DNA from: Aldehydirespirator sp028819505
GTDB lineage: Bacteria; Actinomycetota; Acidimicrobiia; Acidimicrobiales; Aldehydirespiratoraceae
Direction of reading: 5' to 3'
Length of the DNA: 64,000 nucleotides
Assembly (NCBI GenBank): GCA_965207755.1
Contig: OZ242297.1
Coordinates: 2,728,001 to 2,792,000 of the forward strand
The notes beneath the pieces are model-generated. The model had not been told where the DNA came from. It ran no database searches and saw only the letters and a program-made list of their open reading frames with translations. Within the stretch, counting starts at the first letter, position 1. The number at the start of each line of letters is the position of its first letter. Of the stretch, positions 1-9,874 are shown one piece after another. The translations under genes and the position numbers were made by a program.

Positions 1-182
1 CGACACTACGGGCAACCGCCGTCGACGGAAGCGAACAGGCTCCAGCAGCGACACGAAGTCCAGGCACCGAGAACGACACTACGCCCAACCGCCGTCGACG
101 GAAGCGAACAGGCTCCAGCAGCGACACGAAGTCCAGGCACCGAGAACGACATTACGCCCAACCGCCGTCGACGGAAGCGAAC
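1..182. repeat. 73-bp tandem repeat reaching into the 3' end of add
   Basis: Two full units (1-73 and 74-146) are followed by a third, partial unit from 147 that runs into the last codons of the adenosine deaminase gene. Each unit contains the perfect 10-bp palindrome CCGTCGACGG. The units differ at only a few positions. Because the period is not a multiple of three and the copies lie beyond the stop codon, they are non-coding duplications of the gene's 3' end. More copies may lie outside the window. Confidence 0.85.
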
Positions 183-1192
183 ATGGCGTCGATCTCCGCC
201 GACCATTCCCGGCGCCACGAGGCCTTGGTGGTGTCGTCGATCCAGGAGGCGTCGATCCCGTTGAGGGCCATCTCCTTGAGCGTGCCGAGGCTGAGACCCA
301 TCTCGCGGTGCAGGCGCACGTACTCGTTGGCGAGGTCCGACACGAACATGGCGGGGTCGTCGGAGTTGACCATCAGCTTCAGGCCGGCGGCGTCCATCTG
401 CCGGATGGCGTGGTCGGGGGCGCTCAGGTCGCGCCAGATGGTGGTGTAGCCGGTGGTGGTCGGGCACACGGTGAACGCGATCTGGCTCTCGGCGCAGCGG
501 GCCACCAGGTCGGGATCGTCGACCACGTGGTAGCCGTGGTCGATCCGCTCGCAGTCCAGCAGTTCGATGGCGGCCCGCACGTTGCCGGCCGGTCCGACCT
601 CGCCGGCGTGGGACGTGCGGTGCAGGCCGTGCGCGGCGGCCGCCCGGTAGGCGTCGACGTAGTCCTCCGTCGGGAACCCGATCTCGTTGAAGTCGAGGCC
701 GACGCCGATGATCCGGGGGTGGGGATGGGCGGCCACCATCTCCACGAACTCCACCGCCCGGGCCGGGCCCAGCTCGCGGTTGATGGCCGGGACCAGGTTG
801 CTGTCGAGCCCGCGGTCGGCCTTGATGTCGGCCATGCCGCCGAGCACGCCGGCGAGCATCGTGGGGTACTCGACGCCCATCTCGAAGTGCGACTCGGGGC
901 TGAAGAACAGCTCCACGTAGCGGGCGCCGCTGTCGGCGCAGCGCTCCAGGCACTCGTAGGTGACCCGCCGGAAGTCGGCCTCGGTCTGTATCGACCGGCA
1001 CACCAGCGAGTAGATGAGCAGGAAGTCGGCCAGGCTGTCGTACTGGTACAGGTCGGCGACCTCGTCATGGGGCGGCAGCTCGAGGCTGTGCTTTGCCGCC
1101 AGGGACGCGAACGTGGCCGCGTCCACAGCCCCCTCCAGATGCAGGTGCAGTTCGGCCTTGGGCATCTGCCGAAGCGCGGTCTCAACGTCCAT
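152..1192 (-). CDS. add: Adenosine deaminase family protein
   Basis: A cytosolic metal-dependent amidohydrolase predicted to deaminate adenosine or a related aminopurine nucleoside in purine salvage. The 346-residue product has the family signatures in order: HLHLEG (metal ligands H16 and H18), SHAGE (H195 to E198), IDHG (H219) and NSDDP (D278, D279). Length and motif spacing match full-length family members. The ATG at 1192 is chosen because GGGGAG lies about seven bases upstream and the protein then begins just before the HxH motif; 25 further in-frame codons upstream look non-conserved. The family also contains adenine deaminase and 6-amino-6-deoxyfutalosine deaminase, so the exact substrate is not fixed by sequence alone. 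No operon partner is seen. Confidence 0.9.
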   Translation of the reverse strand: MDVETALRQMPKAELHLHLEGAVDAATFASLAAKHSLELPPHDEVADLYQYDSLADFLLIYSLVCRSIQTEADFRRVTYECLERCADSGARYVELFFSPESHFEMGVEYPTMLAGVLGGMADIKADRGLDSNLVPAINRELGPARAVEFVEMVAAHPHPRIIGVGLDFNEIGFPTEDYVDAYRAAAAHGLHRTSHAGEVGPAGNVRAAIELLDCERIDHGYHVVDDPDLVARCAESQIAFTVCPTTTGYTTIWRDLSAPDHAIRQMDAAGLKLMVNSDDPAMFVSDLANEYVRLHREMGLSLGTLKEMALNGIDASWIDDTTKASWRREWSAEIDAMFASVDGGWA

Positions 1193-1432
1193 TGCATGCT
1201 CCCCGCTGCCGGTGGCGACCCTGTCCGGGTCAGGCCTGCGGCCGAGCATACGCGGTGGTCCCCGCATGCTCCGGAGCGGGGCGCCGGGCCGTCAGCGGTC
1301 GGTTCCCGAGCGTTCACCGGGTCGTATCGGAAATCTCGGCGCGAAATTGTGTACCTGACACCCATTTCCCTCCCGAGATTTCTGGAGCCGAGAGCGCGAC
1401 GGTCTGTCGGCGCCCCCCAATAGCTTGAGCCA

Positions 1433-2191
1433 GTGAGCGCTAGCGAGCCGACCGAGCGGGAGGATCACCAGCAGGCGGGTCCGGCTCTGGACAGGCTGCC
1501 GGAGGACTGGGACCGGGCCCTGGCAGTCGTAGCCCATCCCGACGACCTGGAGTACGGCGCCTCGGCGGCCGTGGCCTGCTGGACGGCGGCGGGCAAGGAC
1601 GTCCGCTACGTGCTGGCCACAAGGGGCGAGGCCGGCATCGACTCGATGCCACCGGATCAGACCGGTCCGCTGCGCACCGCCGAGCAGGTGGCGGCCGGGG
1701 CCGCGGTGGGGGTGGAGGTGGTCGAGTTCCTGGACCACCCCGACGGCTTGGTCGTCAACGGGATCGAACTGCGGCGAGACCTTGCCGCGGCGATCCGCCG
1801 TCACCGGCCCGAGGTGATCATCGGGTCGAACTTCCGCGACCGGTGGGGGGAGTCGGGGCCCTGGAACCATGTCGACCATCGGGAGCTCGGCCGGGCCCTG
1901 CCGGACGCGGTGCGGGACGCCGCCAACCGCTGGCTGTTCACCGACGCGGGCGAGCCGTGGGACGGCGTCCGCTGGATCGCCTTCGCCGGCTCGCCGGCCC
2001 CCACCCACGCGGTGGACGTCACCGACCACATCGCCGAGGGCGTCGCCTCGCTGGTCTGTCACAGCACCTACATCGACAACCTCGGCGAGGGCGCGTTCGA
2101 CCCGGACGCGTTCCTGCGCGAAACCTGCCACCGGGTAGGCGGGACTATCGGCGTGCAGTTCGGAGTGGCCTTCGAGCTGATCCCGGTGTGA
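1433..2191 (+). CDS. PIG-L (LmbE-like) N-acetylglucosaminyl deacetylase family protein
   Basis: A 252-residue zinc-dependent deacetylase of the PIG-L/LmbE fold. The AHPDD motif (H35, D37, D38) and the downstream NHVDH motif (H146, D148, H149) provide the metal ligands and catalytic residues. In actinobacteria members act on GlcNAc-inositol (MshB), mycothiol conjugates (Mca) or other N-acyl sugars; the specificity here is unresolved. The start is a GTG with no clear Shine-Dalgarno sequence. The roughly 20-residue N-terminal tail before DWDRAL is variable and may be over-extended. It is transcribed divergently from add, with a 240-bp non-coding gap between them in which no specific site was recognised. 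Confidence 0.85.
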   Translation: MSASEPTEREDHQQAGPALDRLPEDWDRALAVVAHPDDLEYGASAAVACWTAAGKDVRYVLATRGEAGIDSMPPDQTGPLRTAEQVAAGAAVGVEVVEFLDHPDGLVVNGIELRRDLAAAIRRHRPEVIIGSNFRDRWGESGPWNHVDHRELGRALPDAVRDAANRWLFTDAGEPWDGVRWIAFAGSPAPTHAVDVTDHIAEGVASLVCHSTYIDNLGEGAFDPDAFLRETCHRVGGTIGVQFGVAFELIPV

Positions 2192-2295
2192 TCGCCCGCC
2201 GACTCGACAATCCAAGAGTCCGGCTCTGAGCCCGCCGTGACCGGGACCAGCGCGAGAGCGCTGGTTCGCGAGAGCGCTGGTTGTAGTGGGAACAG

Positions 2296-2326
2296 TGATG
2301 TCTTGACATTGTGATGTCGACAAGGC
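2296..2326 (+). promoter_or_regulatory. Vestigial operator-like element, related to 23380-23412
   Basis: This 31-bp stretch contains the inverted repeat GACAT-TGTG-ATGTC, overlapping a TTGACA-like hexamer. A nearly identical sequence at 23380-23412 precedes a small helix-turn-helix reading frame. Here no such gene follows, so this copy looks like a promoter/operator whose gene has been lost. Just upstream, GAGAGCGCTGGTT is repeated directly. Function is inferred from symmetry only. Confidence 0.35.
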
Positions 2327-2377
2327 GGCCGTGCTGTGCTGGCGGCTGGCGGCTGGCGGCTCGCGGGGAGCGACGGG

Positions 2378-3406
2378 CTACAGGGCTGGGCCGGTGCTCT
2401 GGCGCACTACCAGCTCGGGGGTGATGTAGACGTCGTCGGCGCAGGCCGGGTCGTCGATCACCTTGAGGAGTTGGGCGATCAGCTCCCGTCCGAGGGTCTG
2501 GGGCGAGTGCCGCAGCGTGGTGAGCGGCGGTGACATGAAGCGGGCGGCGTGGATGTCGTCGAACCCGACGATGCTCAGATCGCCCGGCACGTCGAGTCCG
2601 TGGGATGCAGCCGCCCGCAGGGCGCCCATGGCGAGCATGTCGTTGAAGGCGACCAGCGCCGACGGCGGGGTGCGGTCGTCGAGCAGCTGGCTGGTGGCCT
2701 CGGCCGCGGCGTCCTCCCTGAAGCCGCTCGGGATGATGTGAGCCGGCTCAGCCTCGATTCCGTGGTCGGCCAGGGACCGGTGGAACGACGCGATGCGCTG
2801 TCCGGCGATGGCGTGCTCCAGCGGCTCGGCCAGGCAGCCGATCCGGCGGTGGCCTAGGGCGACCAGGTGGTCCACCGCCGGGCGGAGGCAGTCGGCCGTC
2901 TCGTTCACGGCCGGATGCCCGCCGAGGTCGTCGATCCGCCCGAACGTGACGAACGGGACGCTCTGCTCCCGCAGGTAACGGACGCGGGGATCGTCCTCGG
3001 TGGCCCGCAGCACGACGAAGCCGTCGACGCGCTGGGCGGCGACCGCCCGCTCGTACGACACCGTCGGGTCCTCGTCCACCAGCGGGGTGGAGAGTTGGAG
3101 CTCGCAGCCGTTGCGGGCCGCCTCGTCGACCAGCGCCGTGAGGAGCTCCCCGAAGAATGGGTCCGAGAAGCGCTGGCTCCTGGTGGAGAGCACCAGGCCG
3201 ATCGAGTTGGTCCGGGTGCCGGGCATCTTGAGCCGTCTGGCCTCGAGGTTGGGCGTGTACCCGATCCGGTCCGCCGCCTCGGTCACCCGGGCCCGGGTGC
3301 GGGCCGACACGTCGTGGCGGCCGTTCAGCGCACGCGAGGTCTGGGTGACGGACAGGCCCGTCTCCCTGGCGACGTCCCGCAGTGTCGGTCGCGTCCTGGC
3401 CCTCAC
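2378..3406 (-). CDS. LacI-family transcriptional regulator
   Basis: A 342-residue repressor with an N-terminal LacI helix-turn-helix (about residues 9-29, LRDVARETGLSVTQTSRALN) and hinge, followed by a periplasmic-binding-protein-like sensor domain of family-typical length. The GTG at 3406 is preferred because GGGGGA precedes it at normal spacing and the HTH then starts at about residue 9; 64 in-frame codons further upstream run through the promoter region and are not protein-like. It is divergent from the ABC transporter operon starting at 3584, and a perfect LacI-type palindrome lies just downstream of that operon's promoter. The likely role is ligand-relieved repression of the transporter and hydrolase. 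The ligand is probably the imported sugar or a breakdown product (inference). Confidence 0.92.
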   Translation of the reverse strand: MRARTRPTLRDVARETGLSVTQTSRALNGRHDVSARTRARVTEAADRIGYTPNLEARRLKMPGTRTNSIGLVLSTRSQRFSDPFFGELLTALVDEAARNGCELQLSTPLVDEDPTVSYERAVAAQRVDGFVVLRATEDDPRVRYLREQSVPFVTFGRIDDLGGHPAVNETADCLRPAVDHLVALGHRRIGCLAEPLEHAIAGQRIASFHRSLADHGIEAEPAHIIPSGFREDAAAEATSQLLDDRTPPSALVAFNDMLAMGALRAAASHGLDVPGDLSIVGFDDIHAARFMSPPLTTLRHSPQTLGRELIAQLLKVIDDPACADDVYITPELVVRQSTGPAL

Positions 3407-3464
3407 GCGAGTCCCCCAGTCTCGGGATCGGCTCGACGACCCCGTGAATCTCTCGCCGTTCCGC

Positions 3465-3493
3465 TTGACAGCGGATTCGGCTCGCACTATGTT
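3465..3493 (+). promoter_or_regulatory. Sigma-70-type promoter of the ABC transporter operon
   Basis: TTGACA (3465-3470) and TATGTT (3488-3493) are separated by exactly 17 bp, placing transcription start near 3500. The operator at 3510-3523 therefore lies immediately downstream of the start, a classical repressing position. The transporter gene start follows at 3584 with a strong AGGAGGGA ribosome binding site at about 3569-3576. Confidence 0.75.
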
Positions 3494-3509
3494 CCAGCCG
3501 ACTGTATAT

Positions 3510-3523
3510 CCGAAACGTTTCGG
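3510..3523. promoter_or_regulatory. LacI-type operator, perfect 14-bp palindrome
   Basis: CCGAAACGTTTCGG is a perfect inverted repeat with the central CG step typical of LacI/GalR-family operators. It lies between the LacI-family gene and the transporter operon and just downstream of the predicted transcription start, so bound repressor would block initiation or early elongation. It is the obvious binding site for the divergent regulator. Confidence 0.8.
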
Positions 3524-3583
3524 AATACAAGTGTCCACCACATAGTGCTCATCAACCCTGAGTGCCCTAGGAGGGAAGAAACC

Positions 3584-5062
<1,479 letters not shown>

Positions 5063-5080
5063 TCGCCCGAGCGGCCCCGA

Positions 5081-5120
5081 GTGGCCTCTCGCTCCGGCCG
5101 GTGTCGGGGCGAGAGGCCAC
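5081..5120 (+). terminator. Intercistronic 12-bp hairpin after the binding-protein gene
   Basis: GTGGCCTCTCGC (5081-5092) pairs perfectly with GCGAGAGGCCAC (5109-5120) around a 16-nt loop. No U-tract follows, so it is more likely an mRNA-stabilising or partially attenuating hairpin than a full terminator. Such hairpins after binding-protein genes are a known way to raise binding protein over permease levels. Confidence 0.7.
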
Positions 5121-5173
5121 CTGCTCTCCAATGGTGACCACCGACACGGCCCGGCGGCGATGAGAGCGCCGCC

Positions 5174-6550
5174 ATGAGAGTCAGAGCCTGGCGGCGCCAC
5201 ATGGTCCCGTACCTGCTGATCGCGCCGGCGATCGTGTACCTCGCGCTGTTCTTCGCCTACCCGATGTACGAGGGCCTGGTGCTGGCCGTCTACGACGAGG
5301 ACGCCGTGCTCCCGGTCCGCGCCGAGCCGACCCTCGACTCGGCGGAGGTCGCCGAGATCCCCCAGGGCGGCGCGCTGCTGATCCTCGACCGCCAGAGCCA
5401 GGCGATGATCGACGACGACGGGGCCACCGACCTGCTCACCGAGCAGTGGTTCCGCGTCAGCGGCACCGGAGATACCGGCGCAGCCGTGGACGGATGGGTG
5501 TCCGAGGCCCGCATCCGGGTGCGGTCCGAGGACGCCGCGGGCAACCCGCTGGCCGGCACGGTGCGGCCCAGGCTGGGCCAGTCGGCCGATCCGTTGACCG
5601 ACGTGTACGCCGAGCCCAACGACCGCAGCGGCGTGGTCGGCCGGCTGGAGCAGCGGGCGCCGGTGGAGATCACCGAGGTGGCCGTCCTCGAGGTCTGGTT
5701 CCTGGTGCGGCCGGCCGACGACCCCGGAGAGGCGGCGGGCTGGGCCCCCTCCCGGTACCTGCAGGTGTTCGACGACGGCGAGCGGGGCCGGGTGCACCGG
5801 GGGACGGCCGGCGAGTTCACCACCGCGTTCATCGAGCGCATGGTCGACGACCGGTTCTTCGGCCCGGCCCTGCGCACCACGCTGCTGATCATGGCGCTGC
5901 TGATCCCGCTCCAGCTGGTTCTGGCCCTGGTCATGGCTCTCGTCATCCACGCCCGCATCCGGCTCAGCTCCGGCTTCCTGTACGTCTTCGCGCTGCCGAT
6001 CGGGATGAGCGACCTCGCGGTAGGCATCCTGTTCTTCTCGATCTTCACCGGCAACGGGCTGCTCAACAGCGTCCTCGACGGCCTCGGCATCATCGACGGG
6101 CCATTCGCGTTCTTGACCGCCGAGACCACCAACTGGATCATCTTCGCCATCGTGCTGGCCGAGCTGTGGCGGGCGACCTCGATCGTCATGGTGATCCTGG
6201 TGGCCGGCCTCCAGGCCATCCCCGACGAGACGCTGGAGGCCGCCGAACTGTTCGGGGCCGGCTACTGGCAGCGGGTGCGCCACATCATGCTGCCGCTGCT
6301 GCGGCCCAGCATCCAGGTGGCGCTGATCCTGCGCACGATCCTGGCCTTCCAGGTCTTCGCGGTGGTGATCGCCCTCAGCGGCGGCGACGTGGTCACCGTG
6401 CTGGCCAACGAGTCGTTCCGCCAGTACTACGACCTGCGCAACGACAACGTGGCGTCGGCCTACGCCCTGTTCATCCTGCTGCTGTCGATCGCCAGCGCGG
6501 TCTTCTACCTCCGGTCGGTCCGCGCCGAGTCGGAGGTCCGGCCGACATGA
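5174..6550 (+). CDS. MalF-type ABC permease with an extracytoplasmic SH3-like insert
   Basis: A 458-residue integral membrane subunit. The first membrane segment is at about residues 11-30. A soluble stretch of about 190 residues (40-230) follows before the remaining five or so helices. The insert contains two similar units (about 45-115 and 140-198) with the bacterial SH3-like pattern: a short strand, a run like AEPxxxSxxVxxxxxG, a WF/VR pair and a terminal GW(V/A)xxxxI/L. The cytoplasmic EAA loop (EAAELFGAGYW, then LPLLRP) near residues 355-378 marks the ATPase contact. The position of the insert recalls the MalF P2 loop of enterobacteria, which docks the binding protein, but the fold looks different. 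It overlaps the next gene by four bases. Confidence 0.88.
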   Translation: MRVRAWRRHMVPYLLIAPAIVYLALFFAYPMYEGLVLAVYDEDAVLPVRAEPTLDSAEVAEIPQGGALLILDRQSQAMIDDDGATDLLTEQWFRVSGTGDTGAAVDGWVSEARIRVRSEDAAGNPLAGTVRPRLGQSADPLTDVYAEPNDRSGVVGRLEQRAPVEITEVAVLEVWFLVRPADDPGEAAGWAPSRYLQVFDDGERGRVHRGTAGEFTTAFIERMVDDRFFGPALRTTLLIMALLIPLQLVLALVMALVIHARIRLSSGFLYVFALPIGMSDLAVGILFFSIFTGNGLLNSVLDGLGIIDGPFAFLTAETTNWIIFAIVLAELWRATSIVMVILVAGLQAIPDETLEAAELFGAGYWQRVRHIMLPLLRPSIQVALILRTILAFQVFAVVIALSGGDVVTVLANESFRQYYDLRNDNVASAYALFILLLSIASAVFYLRSVRAESEVRPT

Positions 6551-7464
6551 GCTCCATCGCCCCCGCCGACCCTCCGGCCCAGGCCGACGCCCCGGCGACG
6601 CTGCCGCCGCTGGACTCGCCCGAGGTGGTCGAGATGCACCGGCGCATGCGCCGGCGCGCCGGCCGGGGGCGTCGGCTCACCTACGTGGCGGCGGTGCTGA
6701 TCGCGGCGTGGATACTGCTGCCGATCTACTTCGTGTTCTCGATGGCGTTCACGACCCAGGAGACGGTGCGGTCCTACCCGAAGAACGTCCTGCCGTTCAT
6801 CCCCTTCTCGGCCGACACCATGCAGTTCTTCCTCGAGTCCGAGGGAGTGCTGCGGGGCCTGTGGAACAGCATCGTGGTGGCCGTCATCACGCTGGTCCTG
6901 TCGACGGTCATCTCCATCCCGGCCGGCTACGCCATCGCCCGCTACCTGTTCCGGGGCCGCGACCTGTTCCGGCTGTCGGTGCTGGCCGTGCGGGCCTTCC
7001 CGATCGTGGTGCTGTCGATCCCGCTGGCGGTGCTGTTCCTGCGGGCCGGGGTGTTCGACAGCGTCTACAGCCTGGCCCTGATGCACACGGCGCTGGCCCT
7101 GCCCACATCCATCCTCGTCATATCCAGCGTGTTCGCCAGCGTGCCCTACGAGTTGGAGGAGGCCGGCCAGGTGTTCGGGGCGACCCCCTTCCAGTCGTTC
7201 CGCTACATCGTCGTGCCGCTGGTGCTGCCCGGGATAGCGGCCTCGGGCCTGTTCTCGTTCGTGCTGTCGTGGAACGAGGTCTTCGCCGCGGCCGTGCTCA
7301 CGATCGACAACCGGACGCTGCCCGCGCTCGTCCTGACGTCGCTGTCCTACTCCCCCGACGCCTTCCAGTTCGCGGGGAGCTTCTTCCTGATGGTGCCGTC
7401 GATCGTCTTCATGTTCTTCATCCGCCGGTACCTGTTCAACATGTGGGGACAGGTCAGCAAGTGA
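6547..7464 (+). CDS. MalG-type ABC permease
   Basis: A 305-residue inner-membrane permease, the second of the heterodimer. It has a cytoplasmic N-terminal tail rich in Pro and Arg, a first membrane segment at about residues 42-62, five more hydrophobic segments and the EAA loop ELEEAGQVFGATPFQSF followed by VVPLVLPG. The ATG at 6547 overlaps the previous stop as ATGA, so translation is coupled. It ends 12 bp before the ATPase gene. Sequence and topology match carbohydrate importers of the MalFGK class. Confidence 0.9.
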   Translation: MSSIAPADPPAQADAPATLPPLDSPEVVEMHRRMRRRAGRGRRLTYVAAVLIAAWILLPIYFVFSMAFTTQETVRSYPKNVLPFIPFSADTMQFFLESEGVLRGLWNSIVVAVITLVLSTVISIPAGYAIARYLFRGRDLFRLSVLAVRAFPIVVLSIPLAVLFLRAGVFDSVYSLALMHTALALPTSILVISSVFASVPYELEEAGQVFGATPFQSFRYIVVPLVLPGIAASGLFSFVLSWNEVFAAAVLTIDNRTLPALVLTSLSYSPDAFQFAGSFFLMVPSIVFMFFIRRYLFNMWGQVSK

Positions 7465-7476
7465 TCGGAGGGCGCC

Positions 7477-8571
7477 GTGGCTGAGATCCGGCTGGAGCAT
7501 GTCACCAAGAGCTTCGGCGACAAGGTCGCCGTGTATGACGCCAGTCTGACGATCGCGGACCGCGAGTTCCTGGTGCTGCTGGGGCCGAGCGGATGCGGCA
7601 AGACGACCCTGCTGCGCGCCATCGCCGGGCTGGGCATGGCCGACTCCGGTCGAATAGCCATCGGCGGCCGCGACGTCACCTATCTGCCGCCGGGCCGGCG
7701 GCAGATATCGATGGTGTTCCAGAGCTATGCGATCTTCCCCCACATGACGGTGCGCGACAACATCGGCTTCGGCCTGCTGATGAACAAGGTCGACAAGGCC
7801 GAGATCAGCCGCCGGGTGAACAGCGCGGCCGAGCTGCTGCACATCGAGGACCTGCTGGACCGCAGGCCGAGCGCGATGAGCGGCGGCCAGCGCCAGCGGG
7901 TGGCCGTGGCCCGGGCCCTGGCCATGGAGGCCAAGGTCCTGTTGATGGACGAGCCGTTGAGCAACCTCGACGCCCTGCTCCGGCTGGAGATGCGAGCCGA
8001 GCTCAAGCGGCTGCTGGCCGACGTCGAGGCCACCACCGTCTACGTCACCCACGACCAGATCGAGGCCCTCAGCATGGGTGACCGGGTGGCGGTCATGCGC
8101 GACGGCGAGATCCAGCAGTGCGACGCGCCCAACACGGTGTACGAGTCGCCGTCCAACCGCTTCGTGGGAAGCTTCATCGGCAACCCCCCGATGAACTTCC
8201 TGGACGGGACGATCCGGCGCAGCAACGGCGGCGTGGTCGCGGCGGTGGCCCATCACGAGTTCTCGCCCGCGGCGGAGGTCCGGCCGCTCATCGAGGGCTT
8301 GCGCGGCGACCGGGTCACGCTCGGCATCCGGGCCGAGAACATGGAGACGCTCATCGACCCGGGGCCCGACACGGTCCCGGCGAGGGTGGAGGTGGTCGAG
8401 CCCCTCGGCGCCCAGAACCTGTTGACGGTCCAGGTGGGCGGCCGCCTGATGAAGGTCTCCACCCATCCGACCCTGCCCGTCGCGGTGGGCGACGGGCTCC
8501 ACATCCGGTTCCCCGCCGATCAGATCAGGTGGATCGACCCCGCCACCGACAAGGTGCTCTATACCCGATGA
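7477..8571 (+). CDS. ABC transporter ATP-binding protein (MalK/UgpC type)
   Basis: A 364-residue cytoplasmic ATPase powering the importer. Walker A GPSGCGKTT is at 36-44, the Q-loop at Q82, the signature SGGQR at 135-139, Walker B LLMDEP with E159, and the switch His at 192. The C-terminal third is a TOBE/OB regulatory region (about 240-364), as in MalK and UgpC. GTG start with GGAGGG upstream. It overlaps the hydrolase gene by four bases (ATGA), so the hydrolase is translated with it. Confidence 0.92.
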   Translation: MAEIRLEHVTKSFGDKVAVYDASLTIADREFLVLLGPSGCGKTTLLRAIAGLGMADSGRIAIGGRDVTYLPPGRRQISMVFQSYAIFPHMTVRDNIGFGLLMNKVDKAEISRRVNSAAELLHIEDLLDRRPSAMSGGQRQRVAVARALAMEAKVLLMDEPLSNLDALLRLEMRAELKRLLADVEATTVYVTHDQIEALSMGDRVAVMRDGEIQQCDAPNTVYESPSNRFVGSFIGNPPMNFLDGTIRRSNGGVVAAVAHHEFSPAAEVRPLIEGLRGDRVTLGIRAENMETLIDPGPDTVPARVEVVEPLGAQNLLTVQVGGRLMKVSTHPTLPVAVGDGLHIRFPADQIRWIDPATDKVLYTR

Positions 8572-9839
8572 CGAGCGGCCCGGATCGCACAGCTGAAGCC
8601 AAGGCAGTCCTGTTGGACAACGACCGCGGCGGGTACACCGTGCCGACCGCCGGCCTCTACCCGTTCCAGTGGAACTGGGACTCGCTGTTCGCGGCGCTCG
8701 GCTGGGCCCAGTTCGACACCGCGCGGGCCTGGACCGAGATCGAGACCCTCTTCAAGGCGCAGTGGCCGTCGGGAATGGTCCCCCACATCGTGTTCTGGTC
8801 CGAGGCGGCCAGCTACTTCCCGGGGCCCGACGTCTGGCGGGCCGGCAGGGTCTCGCCACAGAGTTCGGGCGTCTCGCAGCCGCCGGTGGCGGCCACCGTC
8901 GTGAGGCGGCTGGCCGAGACCGACCGGCTTCCGCCGCGTTCGCTGTACGAGTCGATCGAGCGCTGGCACCGCTGGTGGCACCGCGCCCGCGACCCCCAGC
9001 GCCGGGGCGTGATCGCCGTCTCGCACCCGTGGGAGTCGGGCCGCGACAACCTGCCCGACTGGGACCGGCCGCTGTACCGCGTGGCGCCCTCCCCCAACGG
9101 CGACTACTCCCGGCGCGACCTCGACCACGTCGACCCGGCCATGCGCCCCCACAAGGCCGACTACGACCGCTATCTGGCGCTCATCGAGTACAGCGCCTCC
9201 ACCGGATGGGACGACGACGCGGTGGCGCGGCACTGCCCGTTCTGGGTGGCCGACCCGGGCGTCACCGCCGTGCTGCTGCGGGCCGAGCGCGACCTGGTCT
9301 GGCTCGGCGAGGCCCTCGGAGCCGACACCGGCGACATCCGCCGCCGCGTCGACCGCCTCGAGTCCGGGTTCGAGCAGTTCTGGAGCGAGACGGCCGGCAC
9401 CTACTGCTCGCTCGACCTGCGGACCGGCCAGCACGCAGAGGCGGGAACGTCGGCGTCGTTCCTCGCCCCCTACGCCGGGATCGACCGCCACGCCGACCGG
9501 CTGCTCGACGAGCTCGGCGCCTGGTCGGAGGCGTGCTCCTACCTGGTCCCGAGCTTCGATCCCCGCCACCGCGACTTCGAGCCGGTGCGCTACTGGCGCG
9601 GGCCGGTGTGGTGCATGGTCAACTACATGATCTCGACAGGGCTCGCCGAGCTGGGGCAGCCGCAGTGGGCCGAGCGCCTCAGGGCCGACACCGCCGAGCT
9701 GATCACCGCCAGCGGCACACCCGAGAGCTTCGACCCGATCACCGGCGGGCCCGTCGGCGGGACCAACTTCACCTGGACCGCAGCCCTGTGGCTCGCCTGG
9801 GCCGGCAAGCCCCCGAGGTCCGAAGGCGACAACCCCTAG
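8568..9839 (+). CDS. MGH1/GH63-like glycoside hydrolase (glucosylglycerate/mannosylglycerate hydrolase-like)
   Basis: A 423-residue alpha-helical-barrel glycosidase lacking a signal peptide, so it acts on imported substrate in the cytoplasm. Recognisable stretches are WNWDS (35-39), HPWESGRDN (153-161; an acidic residue here is a likely catalyst), RYWRGPVW in the C-terminal third, and a terminal GTPESFDP...FTWTAALWL segment in which the Glu is a candidate second catalytic acid. Length and motif order resemble the actinobacterial glucosylglycerate hydrolases and the MGH1-like group of GH63. Its start overlaps the ATPase stop, tying hydrolysis to uptake. Other alpha-glycosides such as trehalose-like sugars cannot be excluded. 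Confidence 0.72.
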   Translation: MTSGPDRTAEAKAVLLDNDRGGYTVPTAGLYPFQWNWDSLFAALGWAQFDTARAWTEIETLFKAQWPSGMVPHIVFWSEAASYFPGPDVWRAGRVSPQSSGVSQPPVAATVVRRLAETDRLPPRSLYESIERWHRWWHRARDPQRRGVIAVSHPWESGRDNLPDWDRPLYRVAPSPNGDYSRRDLDHVDPAMRPHKADYDRYLALIEYSASTGWDDDAVARHCPFWVADPGVTAVLLRAERDLVWLGEALGADTGDIRRRVDRLESGFEQFWSETAGTYCSLDLRTGQHAEAGTSASFLAPYAGIDRHADRLLDELGAWSEACSYLVPSFDPRHRDFEPVRYWRGPVWCMVNYMISTGLAELGQPQWAERLRADTAELITASGTPESFDPITGGPVGGTNFTWTAALWLAWAGKPPRSEGDNP

Positions 9840-9874
9840 CCGCTGACGGGCCAGCCGCAGCCGACCCCGCCGGA

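Noticed and set aside
6..1001. Long open frame on the minus strand overlapping add
   Set aside because: Arg/Pro-rich shadow of the adenosine deaminase gene in another frame; high GC content opens such frames.
2867..3583. Upstream extension of the binding-protein reading frame
   Set aside because: It runs antisense through the LacI gene, promoter and operator; the lipoprotein signal and ribosome binding site fix the start at 3584.
5131..5177. Tiny upstream frames before the first permease (one of ten codons, one overlapping the start as ATGA)
   Set aside because: No ribosome binding site or conserved content; probably chance frames in GC-rich DNA.
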